Notes: generated by a model from the sequence alone, not told the origin. Shown: positions 17,373 to 26,467, counted from the stretch's first letter. The stretch is 64,000 bases of DNA from Acidobacteriota bacterium (GCA_016716905.1 JADJUS010000022.1:1227501-1291500), one strand, 5' to 3'. Program-made: numbers and translations.

Positions 17373-17407
17373 ATCACGCTGCATCACTGATCACGACGGA
17401 TCACAGG
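17372..17407. repeat. GATCAC cluster after second DUF4097 gene
   Basis: Contains GATCACG, the 14-mer GATCACGACGGATC (17389-17402) shared with 16513-16526, and GATCACAGG (17399-17407), also found at 15597-15605 ahead of the first gene. Confidence 0.65.
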
Positions 17408-17488
17408 AGACGCTGGAGGCACGGAGGACTTCTTTCAAAGACCTTCCGCACGCTGCATCCTCGATCTCCGCGAATTCGCAGATCCGAA

Positions 17489-17552
17489 CGTAGGGCGCGC
17501 TGGGTCTCAAGCGCGCCGACCGCCGCGGCCTTGAGACCCAGGCCGCGCTACG
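17489..17552. repeat. Palindromic doublet repeat, copy 1
   Basis: Two arms (17489-17517 and 17523-17552) are imperfect reverse complements sharing the core CTGGGTCTCAAG. Each arm is also its own hairpin: stem GGCGCGCT/AGCGCGCC in the left arm and CGCGGCCT/AGGCCGCG in the right. The stems differ while pairing is kept, as in REP/BIME elements. It lies in the 219-base gap before the epimerase gene. Confidence 0.88.
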
Positions 17553-17591
17553 AAATTCGGCCTCAGGCCCCATTCATGCTAGCGTCCGGGA

Positions 17592-18503
17592 ATGCGATGT
17601 GTCCTCGCGGGTGGATCGGGGTTTCTGGGCCGCGCACTGTGCGCTGAGCTTGTTGCGCGCGGGCACGAGGTTGTCGTCTTGACTCGTGGCGGGGCGCGCG
17701 ACGATGGCGGCGTGCGGTATGTGACGTGGCCTGGAGAGGATGTGCCTGGCGCGTGGCAGGCTGAACTCGACGGCGCAGGCGCGATCGTGAACCTGGCGGG
17801 TTCAGGCATTGCCGACAAGCGGTGGACCGCTGCGCGCAAGGCGGACTTGCGCGAGAGCCGCGTGCTTGCAACCAGGGCGCTCGTGTCGGCCATCCGGAAG
17901 GCGACGAACCGACCTTCCGTGTTCCTCAGCGGATCGGCGGTCGGGTTCTACGGCCCGCAGGATGACAACGGTCCAGAACTTGATGAGGCATCGCCGCCGG
18001 GGTCGGATTTCCTCTCGTCGCTGGCCGTTGACTGGGAGGCGGAGGCGCATGCCGCCACCGCTCTGGGCTGCCGGGTCGTGATCCTCCGCACCGGCATTGT
18101 GCTTGACCGCAGGGGCGGAGCCTTGGCGAAGATGATCACGCCGTTCAAGTTTTTTGTGGGCGGCCCGATCGGATCCGGCCAGCAGGTGATGTCGTGGATT
18201 CACCTGCGCGACTGGGTCGCGATGGTCGCCTGGTTGCTCGAACATCCGACAGCGGCGGGAGCCTTCAACGGCACCGCCCCCAATCCGTCAACCAATGCGG
18301 AGTTCTCAAAGGCGTTGGGCTCCGCGCTTGGCCGACCGAGCTGGTTACCCGTGCCCGGCTTCGCGCTGAAGATTCTCGTCGGGGAAATGGCCGGGCCCGC
18401 CCTGCTGGCCGGCCAGCGCGTGGTTCCGCGTCGCGCCCTGGACGCGGGTTTTTCGTTCCAGTACCCGAACATCACCGCCGCGATGGCTGATGCGGTGCGA
18501 TAA
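17592..18503 (+). CDS. TIGR01777-type NAD-dependent epimerase/SDR protein
   Basis: A 303-residue extended short-chain dehydrogenase-like protein. The dinucleotide-binding Rossmann start is MRCVLAGGSGFLGRALCAEL (GGxGFxG). The family signatures NLAGSGIADKRWTAARK (the NLAG...RW motif), FLSGSAVGFYGP, and the C-terminal PSWLPVPGFALKILVGEMA and GQRVVPRRALDAGFSFQYP (DUF1731) are those of the YfcH/SulA-like TIGR01777 group. Substrate unknown. A GTCCGGGA stretch precedes the ATG. It appears to be a single gene between a repeat-bearing gap and an amidohydrolase 36 bases downstream. Confidence 0.9.
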   Translation: MRCVLAGGSGFLGRALCAELVARGHEVVVLTRGGARDDGGVRYVTWPGEDVPGAWQAELDGAGAIVNLAGSGIADKRWTAARKADLRESRVLATRALVSAIRKATNRPSVFLSGSAVGFYGPQDDNGPELDEASPPGSDFLSSLAVDWEAEAHAATALGCRVVILRTGIVLDRRGGALAKMITPFKFFVGGPIGSGQQVMSWIHLRDWVAMVAWLLEHPTAAGAFNGTAPNPSTNAEFSKALGSALGRPSWLPVPGFALKILVGEMAGPALLAGQRVVPRRALDAGFSFQYPNITAAMADAVR

Positions 18504-18539
18504 TCCCGGCACCCGCGTCCTGCGGGCAGGAGAGATGAC

Positions 18540-20156
18540 ATGACGAATCGTTGGCGTTCGCTGCTGCTTGGTGGTCTCAGTCTTGGTGTGGCCTGTGCCC
18601 TGCTCTCGGGCGTGAGGCCTGTCTCAGTTGAGGCGCAGGCCGGTCTCAACGGCGCGCCAGACCGGCGGGCCAATGAGGGCGCGGGGCCATTCAACAGAAT
18701 GATCATCAGGAACGTGATGATCATTGATGGCACGGGCGCTCCCCCCTATGGCCCGATGAACGTCATTGTCTCCGGCAATCGAATTCAGGCCATTCAGGGC
18801 GCGGGCACGCCCGGAGTGCCGCAGCCCGCGACGCCGCCGGCGGGGCGCGGCGGACGGGCGGGCGGCGCTCCCGCCGACCACGTCATCGACGGCACGGGCA
18901 TGTACCTGATGCCCGGCTTTGTGGATATGCACGTGCACGCGGGCGGCGCGCCGAAAAACGCCGACGCCGAGTACGCCTACAAGTTGTGGCTGGGCCACGG
19001 CGTGACCACCGTGAGAGGCGTCGCGTTGGGTGGCAACCAGTGGAGCGCGACCGAGCGCGAGAAGAGCGAGAAGAACACCATCGTGGCGCCGCGCATCTTC
19101 AACTACCAGCGACCTGGTGGCCTCGGCTCGCCTGAGACCGCGCGCGCCTGGGTGCGAGAGAACGCTCACCTCATCGACGGCCTGAAACTGGGCGCAAGCG
19201 ATCCGGATGTGATGGCGGCAGTCATTGACGAGGCGCACAAGAACGGTCTGGGCACCACCGCGCACCTTCAGCAGAGCGGCGTGGCGCAGATGAATGCCAT
19301 CGATGCGGCACGTGCCGGCCTTGATACCGTGACGCATTTCTACGGCCACTTCGAGTCGTTGCTCAAAGACACGGTGGTGCAGGAATGGCCCGTGGAGGCC
19401 AATGCGAACGACGAACAGTGGCGCTTCGGCCAGGTGGCGCGGCTGTGGAACAAGATTCACCCGCAAGGGTCTCCCGAGTGGAAGGCGTACCTTGAGGAGC
19501 ACCTCAAGCTTGGCACCACGTTTGATCCCACGCTGACGATCTATTCGGCTGGGCGCGATGTCATGCGCATGCGCCAGGCGGACTACCACGACAAATACAC
19601 GCTGCCCTCGCTCATGGACTATTACCAGCCGAGCCGCGTGAACCACGGCTCGTACTGGTACGACTGGACCACCCACGACGAGATCGCGTGGCGCAACTTC
19701 TATCAGGTGTGGTTCCAGTTGATGAACGACTACAAGAAGATGGGCGGGCGCGTCACCACCGGTTCCGACTCGGGATTCATTTACCAGACCTACGGCTTCG
19801 GCTACATCCTCGAACTCGAAATGCTCCAGGAGGCCGGCTTCCATCCGCTGGAAGTCATCCAGGCCGCCACGATGAACGGCGCGCTGACGCTGTCGGAATG
19901 GCGCAAGACACCGGTCGAGTTCGGCGTGGTGAAGACCGGCAAGCTCGCGGACCTGATCCTGGTCGATCAAAATCCGCTGCACAACATGAAGGTGCTCTAC
20001 GGCAACGGCGCCGTCAAGCTCAACGACGCCACCGGCAAGGCCGAACGCGTCGGCGGCATCAAATGGACGATCAAAGACGGCATCGTCTACGACGCGAAGG
20101 CGCTGATGGCCGACGTGGCCGCGATGGTGGAGAAACAGAAAGCAACCAGGAAGTAG
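18540..20156 (+). CDS. Secreted amidohydrolase-superfamily protein
   Basis: A 538-residue metal-dependent hydrolase with an N-terminal signal peptide (to ~31). The amidohydrolase layout is clear: beta-sandwich start MIIRNVMIIDGTGAPPYGPM, the metal motif PGFVDMHVHAGG (HxH), a histidine in GLGTTAHLQQSG and another in GLDTVTHFYGH, the aspartate in GSDSGFIYQ, and the closing GKLADLILVDQNPL. A Gly/Pro/Arg-rich insert sits at ~95-115. Substrate unknown; related exported enzymes act as dipeptidases or imidazolonepropionase-like hydrolases. RBS AGGAGAG precedes the ATG. Followed after 7 bases by a DinB gene and rsmE, so the three are likely co-transcribed. Confidence 0.88.
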   Translation: MTNRWRSLLLGGLSLGVACALLSGVRPVSVEAQAGLNGAPDRRANEGAGPFNRMIIRNVMIIDGTGAPPYGPMNVIVSGNRIQAIQGAGTPGVPQPATPPAGRGGRAGGAPADHVIDGTGMYLMPGFVDMHVHAGGAPKNADAEYAYKLWLGHGVTTVRGVALGGNQWSATEREKSEKNTIVAPRIFNYQRPGGLGSPETARAWVRENAHLIDGLKLGASDPDVMAAVIDEAHKNGLGTTAHLQQSGVAQMNAIDAARAGLDTVTHFYGHFESLLKDTVVQEWPVEANANDEQWRFGQVARLWNKIHPQGSPEWKAYLEEHLKLGTTFDPTLTIYSAGRDVMRMRQADYHDKYTLPSLMDYYQPSRVNHGSYWYDWTTHDEIAWRNFYQVWFQLMNDYKKMGGRVTTGSDSGFIYQTYGFGYILELEMLQEAGFHPLEVIQAATMNGALTLSEWRKTPVEFGVVKTGKLADLILVDQNPLHNMKVLYGNGAVKLNDATGKAERVGGIKWTIKDGIVYDAKALMADVAAMVEKQKATRK

Positions 20157-20163
20157 GACGCGC

Positions 20164-20691
20164 GTGGAGTTTCGTTTTGAGGAGGCGCTCCCGGTCCTTC
20201 GGCGCACTCCGGCCACATTGCGTGCCTTGCTGCTGAACCTGCCGGCCTGCTGGACCGACGCGGTGGAAGGCCCCGACACGTGGAGTCCATTCGACGTGGT
20301 CGGGCACCTGATTCACGGCGAGCGCTCGGATTGGATGCCGCGCGTCGAGCACATCCTGCAACACGGCGAAGCGGTGCCTTTCGCGCGCTTCGACCGTGAA
20401 GCGATGTTCGACGAGTCGAAAGGCCGTTCGCTGCCTGAGTTACTGGATACATTCGCCGATCTCCGGGCCGAGAGCCTCGCCCGCCTCTCGGCTCTCGGTC
20501 TGACTCACGCGGACCTGAGCCGGCGCGGGACACACCCCGAGTTCGGCTCGGTGACGATGGCACAGCTGCTGGCAACGTGGACCGCCCACGATCTCGGGCA
20601 CATGACTCAAGTGACGCGCGTCATGGCGCGGCAGTACACCGAGACTGTCGGACCCTGGCGGGCGTACCTGTCACTCCTTCGGTCTGCCTGA
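20164..20691 (+). CDS. DinB-family protein
   Basis: A 175-residue four-helix bundle starting at GTG 20164, only 7 bases after the amidohydrolase stop. Unlike the 10.5-kb gene, this one keeps the putative metal histidines of the DinB/YfiT superfamily: one in VVGHLIHGERSDW and a pair in WTAHDLGHMTQVTR. Likely a metal-dependent enzyme of the DinB_2 group; natural substrate unknown, thiol S-transferase or maleylpyruvate isomerase-like roles being known for relatives. Ten bases separate it from rsmE. Confidence 0.85.
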   Translation: MEFRFEEALPVLRRTPATLRALLLNLPACWTDAVEGPDTWSPFDVVGHLIHGERSDWMPRVEHILQHGEAVPFARFDREAMFDESKGRSLPELLDTFADLRAESLARLSALGLTHADLSRRGTHPEFGSVTMAQLLATWTAHDLGHMTQVTRVMARQYTETVGPWRAYLSLLRSA

Positions 20692-20701
20692 TCGCGGCAA
20701 C

Positions 20702-21433
20702 ATGAACATCGTCTTGTTTGAGCCGTCCGAAGCGCGGCCGGATGGGCAGGTAGACGTGTCGGGCCCACGCGCGCGGCACCTGCTGCGCGTGCTGCAAGTG
20801 GCGCCTGGCCAGACGGTGCGCGTCGGTCTGATTGACGGCCCCCTCGGCGTCGGAACGGTGTCCGGAGCTAGCGACAACATCGTCGAACTCAAGTGCGTCT
20901 TTGAGTCGGAGGTACCCGAGCGCCCGCGGGTCGATTTGCTACTGGCCGTGCCACGACCCAAGGTCCTGCGGCGGCTGTGGGCTCAGATCGCCGCGCTCGG
21001 TGTTGGCCAGGTCATCCTGACCAACGCTGAAAAGGTGGAGCGCGACTACTTCGACAGTCATGTGATGATCGAGTCGGGGTATCGCCCGCTGCTGGTCGAA
21101 GGCCTACAACAAGCGCGCGACACATGTGTGCCGCTGGTCTCAATTCACAAACAGTTTCGTGTCCTCGTCGAGGACGAACTGGATCGTCTCTTTCCGTCGG
21201 GACGCCGGCTCGTGGCACATCCGGGAAGCGATCGCTCGTTTCAGGCGGCGCTGACACCAGCCGCCCCTGGCCGCGTGCTCATCGCGATTGGGCCCGAAGG
21301 CGGATGGAACGACTTCGAGATCGGATTGCTGTCGCGGCACGGCTTCGAACCCGTGAGCACCGGACCTCGCATCCTGACCACCACCACCGCGTGTATCGCC
21401 GCGCTGACTCTGGCGCACGCAGGTATCTCGTAG
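20702..21433 (+). CDS. rsmE: 16S rRNA (uracil-1498-N3)-methyltransferase RsmE
   Basis: A 243-residue SPOUT-class enzyme that methylates U1498 of 16S rRNA. It has the N-terminal PUA-like domain with RARHLLRVLQVAPGQTVRVG and the C-terminal SAM-binding trefoil knot with IAIGPEGGWNDFEIGLL and GPRILTTTTACIAAL, close to the family signature GPEGGF...LGxRILRxETA. Length is normal. The gene lies last in a run with the amidohydrolase and DinB genes. Its TAG stop (21431-21433) falls inside the first bases of the palindromic repeat at 21429-21492, so the repeat insertion probably defined the present C-terminus. Confidence 0.93.
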   Translation: MNIVLFEPSEARPDGQVDVSGPRARHLLRVLQVAPGQTVRVGLIDGPLGVGTVSGASDNIVELKCVFESEVPERPRVDLLLAVPRPKVLRRLWAQIAALGVGQVILTNAEKVERDYFDSHVMIESGYRPLLVEGLQQARDTCVPLVSIHKQFRVLVEDELDRLFPSGRRLVAHPGSDRSFQAALTPAAPGRVLIAIGPEGGWNDFEIGLLSRHGFEPVSTGPRILTTTTACIAALTLAHAGIS

Positions 21434-21492
21434 CGCGCGCTGGGTCCCAAGCGCGCGGGACTCCGCGGCCTTGAGACCCAGGCCGCGCTACG
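21429..21492. repeat. Palindromic doublet repeat, copy 2
   Basis: Left arm 21429-21457 and right arm 21463-21492. The right arm is identical to copy 1 over 30 bases. The left arm differs at a few positions (for example GGTCCC for GGTCTC). The arrangement and 5-base spacer are the same. It overlaps the rsmE stop. Confidence 0.88.
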
Positions 21493-21546
21493 TACGGAGG
21501 AACCCGGCACATTGCCCGGGCTGTCCCCAAGCCCGAGGAGCGAGTC

Positions 21547-22824
21547 CTACTTCGGCACCGTCCACTCGAGCAGCAGGGCCATCTGAGGAGTCACGTTCCG
21601 TCCCTTCTCCGCAGTGAGCCGGAAGCCCGAGCCCTTTCGCCCGTAGACTGGCGGCTTTCCGGTGACGGGATCGATGGGCACGTTCACCAGATACGCGGGC
21701 ACGAGCGCCGACAACGCGTCCGGATACTGCCCGTGATCGAGCCGGTGGCGACGCAACGCGACGGCCAGCTCAGTCACGGCAAGCTGACCGTTGAAGGTGT
21801 CCCCAGTGTCGACCGCTCGCTCAAGTCCTTCGATGCCGGCCATGGAGTTAAGTCTGCCGAACCAGGACATTCGGGCCCGCGTGGTCGGAGGGATGGGACG
21901 CGGCCGCGGACCGGTCTGATTCTCGAGCAGAAGTCCGACCTGCTCCAGGTAGCGGGCATGGAACAATCGAATCGACGGACGCGCGATCCAGGTCAGCCGG
22001 CCCAGGACCGGCACATCCGGCGCGAACGGCAGACCATTTCCATTCGCGGCACCGACAAACGCCGCATTGAAGGTCTTCATCTCGCCGAGCAACCCCACAT
22101 GCATCGGGTCAGGCATCCGATTCTCGGCCAGCCAGTTCGCCAACACGTCCAGTGACGCCATCGACGGCTCCGTCCCCGTCAACAGCCGCTGGACCGACTC
22201 GAAGTGATGAAACGCGACAGCGATCCGGATGAGCTGGCTGATAAGGCTCGGCTCCTGGCGCAGCGAGGCAGACAGCGCAAGACCGGATGCGATACCGGCG
22301 GCCGCGTCATCCGTCCGCCCGGCTTCAAGGTCCATGCGCACCGCCAGGGTGATGACACTCGACAGCGTGCGAATGTTCAGCAGCGGGGGATGGTTGAGGC
22401 TGTTGGAATAGTCGGTTTCCCAGTTGGACTGACGCCTGGCACGGGCCTCGTCCACCTGCCGAAGCGCGCCACGGTTCGCTTCAACAAACGCGCGCAGGTC
22501 GGGCGGCACCGGCGCGGGGCTCCGTTGCGCCAGGAATCTCGAGAGAGACGCCTGCGCTCCGGGTTGACCCTCGATGAGCGCGATGGCGGCCCGAATCGCC
22601 CGCGCGCGGTTCTCACTCTCGGGGACTGCCGGCACCGTCAATGTTGCCGGGTCGAGGCTGCCGTATTTCTGCTCGAGGCGCGCAACCTGGGCATCGATCC
22701 GACGGCCCGCCCAGAAATCGAGCCCGCTGCGCACCAGCAGGATCAACAGAACTGCTCCGATCAGGAAGATCAGAATCCTGCGCCTCCAGGTGCCGCGAGG
22801 ACGTTTCGTGGTGGTCTCGGTCAT
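21547..22824 (-). CDS. Hypothetical membrane-anchored protein
   Basis: A 425-residue protein of unrecognised family. A short basic cytoplasmic tail is followed by one transmembrane helix (residues ~15-33, ILIFLIGAVLLILLVRSGL). The rest is a mainly helical periplasmic region (RIDAQVARLEQKYGSLD, LALSASLRQEPSLISQL). Near the end it reads LDHGQYPDALSALVPAYL and then DPVTGKPPVY, a pattern also seen in pseudopilin-like and acidobacterial DUF proteins. It overlaps the stop of the upstream 143-residue gene by four bases (ATGA), so both are one operon. Confidence 0.75.
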   Translation of the reverse strand: MTETTTKRPRGTWRRRILIFLIGAVLLILLVRSGLDFWAGRRIDAQVARLEQKYGSLDPATLTVPAVPESENRARAIRAAIALIEGQPGAQASLSRFLAQRSPAPVPPDLRAFVEANRGALRQVDEARARRQSNWETDYSNSLNHPPLLNIRTLSSVITLAVRMDLEAGRTDDAAAGIASGLALSASLRQEPSLISQLIRIAVAFHHFESVQRLLTGTEPSMASLDVLANWLAENRMPDPMHVGLLGEMKTFNAAFVGAANGNGLPFAPDVPVLGRLTWIARPSIRLFHARYLEQVGLLLENQTGPRPRPIPPTTRARMSWFGRLNSMAGIEGLERAVDTGDTFNGQLAVTELAVALRRHRLDHGQYPDALSALVPAYLVNVPIDPVTGKPPVYGRKGSGFRLTAEKGRNVTPQMALLLEWTVPK

Positions 22825-23252
22825 CGTTCCCCTCCTGCGCCTTCCAACTCAAATGCCTGCAACAACTCCAACGTCGAACGTGGCTGTGCCACGGGCCGCG
22901 ACGCGTCGGTGATGACGCGCTGTGCGAGTGACGCGGCCACATCCGGTGGCAGGCCCAGCTGCCGGCCGGTTTCATCGATCACCCGCGCATCGGCGAGCGT
23001 CTGCGGTGCTGGGGTGAAGGCGACCGAGCGATGCGCACCTGAAAACTGGTCGAGCAACCCGATCGCGAGCGTCGCCGCGACCGCCGAGAGCCGCCACGCC
23101 CGAGAGAACCACACGCGATCGGACCAGGAGACCGGTTGCGCCACCACGACGGCCGCCGACAGAACCCGGTCACGCAGCCCCGAAGATGGCTCCGACCAGA
23201 TGATGCGCCGCACACGATCCTCGATCTGTCTCCGGCTCATGTCAGGCGTCAT
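22821..23252 (-). CDS. Hypothetical protein, possible anti-sigma-like regulator
   Basis: 143 residues from the ATG at 23252 (MTPDMSRRQIEDRV), with AAAGGG about 6 bases upstream. A short soluble N-terminus is followed by one hydrophobic segment (~51-68, WRLSAVAATLAIGLLDQF) and a soluble tail. This is the layout of small anti-sigma or membrane regulators that in many bacteria follow an ECF sigma gene; no sigma gene is visible because the sequence directly upstream is the G/C-only tract. No conserved motif was recognised. Coupled to the next gene by ATGA overlap. Confidence 0.65.
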   Translation of the reverse strand: MTPDMSRRQIEDRVRRIIWSEPSSGLRDRVLSAAVVVAQPVSWSDRVWFSRAWRLSAVAATLAIGLLDQFSGAHRSVAFTPAPQTLADARVIDETGRQLGLPPDVAASLAQRVITDASRPVAQPRSTLELLQAFELEGAGGER

Positions 23253-23267
23253 GGCGTGCCCTTTCGA

Positions 23268-23826
<559 letters not shown>

Positions 23827-23946
23827 AGACCCAGCCCTCGGCCACGGCGCGGACATGAACTTTGGATTGTCATGCTCACGCAAATATCAACTTTGCCTGG
23901 TCCACAACCGCCGATTCGCAACGCCTGCTGGACACGGTGGAGCGCC

Positions 23947-24006
23947 GGCGGCAAGCCCGAAGAGGGCTGCCGCCGCCAATCCCGCTACATGTCTGCGCAT
24001 GTAGCG
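23947..24006 (-). terminator. Two hairpins downstream of the fasciclin gene
   Basis: An outer GGCGGCA-A-GCCC stem pairs across 23947-23974 with one bulged base. A perfect 9-bp stem (23983-23991 with 23998-24006, loop of 6) lies 18 bases beyond the fasciclin stop. There is no U-run, so termination is only a suggestion. Confidence 0.4.
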
Positions 24007-24024
24007 CAGTCTACGCCTGATCGA

Positions 24025-24579
24025 TTACCGGGGCATCAGGACGGTGTCGATGACGTGAATCACGCCGTTCGACTGGTGCACGTCGGCGATCGTCACCTTC
24101 GCCTTGCCGCCCTTTTCGTCGGTCAGGATCAGGTCCTTGCCGCTCATGGACGCCCACAGTGCGCCACCGGCCACTGTCTTGATCTCGGCCTTGCCCATGC
24201 CGTCCTTGATCAGCTTTGCCACGGCCATTGAATCCCACTTGCCGGCCACCACGTGGTACGTCAGCACGCCGGTCAGCATGCTCTTGTTCTCGGGCTTCAG
24301 CAGGGTGTCCACCGTGCCCGCGGGGAGCTTGGCAAACGCCGCGTTGGTGGGCGCGAACACCGTGAACGGCCCCGTGCCGTTCAACGTCTCCACGAGGCCG
24401 GCGGCTTTGACCGCAGCGACGAGCGTCGTGTGGTCCCTGGAATTGACCGCGTTCTCGATGATGTTCTTCGACGGAAACATCTCTGCTCCGCCCACCATCT
24501 TCGTCTTGCCCATCTGTGCGCCCACCGCCGCCGTCGCCACTACCATCAGTCCGATCGTTGCCAGGGTCTTGATGTTCAT
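24025..24579 (-). CDS. Secreted fasciclin (FAS1) domain protein
   Basis: 184 residues: signal peptide (MNIKTLATIGLMVVATAAV, cleavage near AVGAQ), then a single FAS1 domain. The two conserved FAS1 blocks are clear: H1 as GTGPFTVFAPTNAAFAKLP and H2 as SNGVIHVIDTVLMPR at the very C-terminus. Known bacterial relatives are small secreted or lipid-anchored adhesion proteins. Length is typical for single-domain bacterial forms. A fragment of a second fasciclin gene, matching this C-terminus, survives at 34136-34234 after napB. Confidence 0.92.
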   Translation of the reverse strand: MNIKTLATIGLMVVATAAVGAQMGKTKMVGGAEMFPSKNIIENAVNSRDHTTLVAAVKAAGLVETLNGTGPFTVFAPTNAAFAKLPAGTVDTLLKPENKSMLTGVLTYHVVAGKWDSMAVAKLIKDGMGKAEIKTVAGGALWASMSGKDLILTDEKGGKAKVTIADVHQSNGVIHVIDTVLMPR

Positions 24580-24732
24580 CGCTCTCTCTCCAGTTACGGT
24601 GAAAACAGAAAATCAGGGCCGGCGCGTTGTGCGTCTGCCCCCTCTGGAGTTGTTCTACGGCCCGGTTCGCGGACTGGATTGGACAGCGCCCAGTGAATGG
24701 ACGTGGGACTGGCGGCACGTCTGCAGGGGTAG

Positions 24733-24831
24733 CGCACCGTTGGGCCATTGCTGGCTAGTCCGCAAGCCGGCCCGCTGTTTGAGACCCTGGTGTTTGGCGA
24801 GCTCATCCGCGCCCGGGATCATTGCTGGGCC
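24733..24831 (+). pseudogene. Possible relic of a DUF4143-type ATPase C-terminus
   Basis: About 33 codons between a stop at 24730-24732 and the 3' end of the convergent gene read GPLLASPQAGPLFETLVFGE and then LIRARDHCW. This resembles the conserved start of the DUF4143 domain (G-x-LFE-x-x-V-x-x-E) of AAA+DUF4143 ATPases. Nothing recognisable precedes it in 24580-24730. Short and unverified. Confidence 0.25.
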
Positions 24832-24835
24832 CCGT

Positions 24836-25648
24836 TCACCAGCGATGTTGCGTCGCTTGAACGAAGGCCTGGATGCCTTCGCCTTGCCGGGCGACGACCC
24901 GCAGATACTGCGGATACGCGTCCGGCAGGGTGCGGACCGCACGCTCGATCTCGTCCGGCTCGGTACCCCATGCGAGGCCGTTCATCCCGAGTTCCCCTTT
25001 GGCGATGTCTTCGCGCGTGTAGGGCCCGTTCGGGACGATGACGCACAAGGTGCCGCACAAGGTGGCCTCGTAGTTCACGCCGCTCAGCGTGTCGTAGCTG
25101 AAGACGGCGCGCGCGCGCCGCAGCACGTCGGCGAGCTCGGGGTGCGTGGCGGGCCACGCCCGGGTGATCTCCGTCTTGAAGAGCTCCAGCGCCGGGATGC
25201 GTGCCGTCGCAGATCCCTTGCCGACGTAGAAGAGATCGCCGCGCTTCGGCGGCAGGCCTCCCGGATGGAAGATGCCTTCGTTCGCGGTTTGCAGGTTCAG
25301 AATGGGTTTCTCGTCGTCGATCATGCGGCTGAAGGCGACCACGTAATCTTCAGGATCCACGGACATCGCAATGCCGTTGATGTAGCCGGGACGATTGAGC
25401 ATCCAGCGCGTGACGCGCGGGGCGGATAGCGGATTCCCTTGGACGATCTCGGGATAGATCACGATGCCATCGCGCACGTGGCGTGGTGTCGCCACCGGCG
25501 TCTTCCATTGCGGGTTGGTCAGCGCGTGCTTCAGCATCAGATAGGCGGGGACGGCCATCTCGTTCAGCAGATGACAGAGAAGGTGAAGCGCACGCACGCC
25601 CGCGGACTTTTCGGTGTAGCCGGGGGCGACGATGACGTAGGGCCTCAT
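24836..25648 (-). CDS. GT-B-like glycosyltransferase-related protein
   Basis: 270 residues of probable glycosyltransferase fold. The N-terminus (IVAPGYTEKSAGVRALHLLC) looks like the acceptor-binding start of GT-B enzymes. The C-terminal half has a donor-site-like segment (VFSYDTLSGVNYEATLCGTL then CVIVPNGPY), with the acidic residue in the NYEA motif in the usual position. No exact GT family could be assigned. It overlaps the end of the upstream GT2 gene by four bases (ATGA), so the two work together in surface glycan or exopolysaccharide synthesis by inference. Confidence 0.65.
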   Translation of the reverse strand: MRPYVIVAPGYTEKSAGVRALHLLCHLLNEMAVPAYLMLKHALTNPQWKTPVATPRHVRDGIVIYPEIVQGNPLSAPRVTRWMLNRPGYINGIAMSVDPEDYVVAFSRMIDDEKPILNLQTANEGIFHPGGLPPKRGDLFYVGKGSATARIPALELFKTEITRAWPATHPELADVLRRARAVFSYDTLSGVNYEATLCGTLCVIVPNGPYTREDIAKGELGMNGLAWGTEPDEIERAVRTLPDAYPQYLRVVARQGEGIQAFVQATQHRW

Positions 25649-26424
25649 GGCGTGCGGGCCTCGTTCCCGTCAGGCCTCGGGGGATAGTGAGCGAGCACGG
25701 ATCGGAGATACGCGGCCGACCGCGGTGGCAGCTGCCATTCGGCGCCGCGTTCCAGCAACCGGAAGTGGCCTTCATCCCATGTATTGGCCCCGTGAAAGAA
25801 GCGCACGAAGTAGTGGGGTGGATTGGCCCAGGGATACCAGCGGAGCTTCTGCTTGACGCTCGTCGTGTACGCCGAGTCCTCGTTCTTCCGCCAATTCGGA
25901 AAGCGCAAGCCGCCGTCCTTGTAGGCCATGAGCGTGCCGGCGAAGCCCCCAGGGTGGTGGTCCACGAACGCGGTCTCGCCGCGGAGACGGCACTTCACCT
26001 GGTTGACGAGAAAGCACGCCTGCACGGCGAGCGCACCCAGCACGCGATGCTGCGCCACCATCAGCCGGGGGTGATGCCAATCGTCGTCGTCCCAGTACGT
26101 CCAGATCGCCCCATCAGGAATGGCGTCGAGCCCCACATTGCGGAGCTCGCCGAGCCGTGGGCGACCCTCGGGGCGCACCTGAATCACGCGGCCGGCCGGA
26201 ACTCCGGCGACGTCGAGCTCGAACGGACCGTCGTTCACGACCACGAGCACCCGGTTGGCGTACGTCTGCGCGAGAAAACTCACGACGGACGCGCGCGCGA
26301 GCTCGGCACGCTCCGGCGTCTTTCCGGTCACCATCATCGCGTAGATCCGCTCGCCGTGGTCGCTGAAGGGCTGTGGCGCGTCTTTGGGCTCGATACGTAC
26401 GACGGGTCGCGACTTTCGATGCAT
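25645..26424 (-). CDS. Glycosyltransferase family 2-like protein
   Basis: 259 residues from the ATG at 26424; a longer frame upstream of it reads non-protein-like Arg/Thr-rich sequence. The GT-A fold is recognisable: RIYAMMVTGKTPERAELARA opens the nucleotide-binding part, followed by YANRVLVVVNDGP and the metal-binding acidic cluster WTYWDDDDWHHPRLM, plus an acidic acceptor motif NEDSAY. No membrane segment, so cytosolic or peripheral. Coupled to the GT-B-like gene by ATGA overlap and 43 bases after a lipoprotein gene. Confidence 0.8.
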   Translation of the reverse strand: MHRKSRPVVRIEPKDAPQPFSDHGERIYAMMVTGKTPERAELARASVVSFLAQTYANRVLVVVNDGPFELDVAGVPAGRVIQVRPEGRPRLGELRNVGLDAIPDGAIWTYWDDDDWHHPRLMVAQHRVLGALAVQACFLVNQVKCRLRGETAFVDHHPGGFAGTLMAYKDGGLRFPNWRKNEDSAYTTSVKQKLRWYPWANPPHYFVRFFHGANTWDEGHFRLLERGAEWQLPPRSAAYLRSVLAHYPPRPDGNEARTP

Positions 26425-26467
26425 TGGAAGGCTCTGGCCGCCGTGACGCTCGCGGGTCGCGAGCTGC

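Noticed and set aside
18624..20279. Minus-strand open frame of about 551 codons
   Set aside because: Antisense to the amidohydrolase, whose HxH and Asp motifs are clear on the plus strand.
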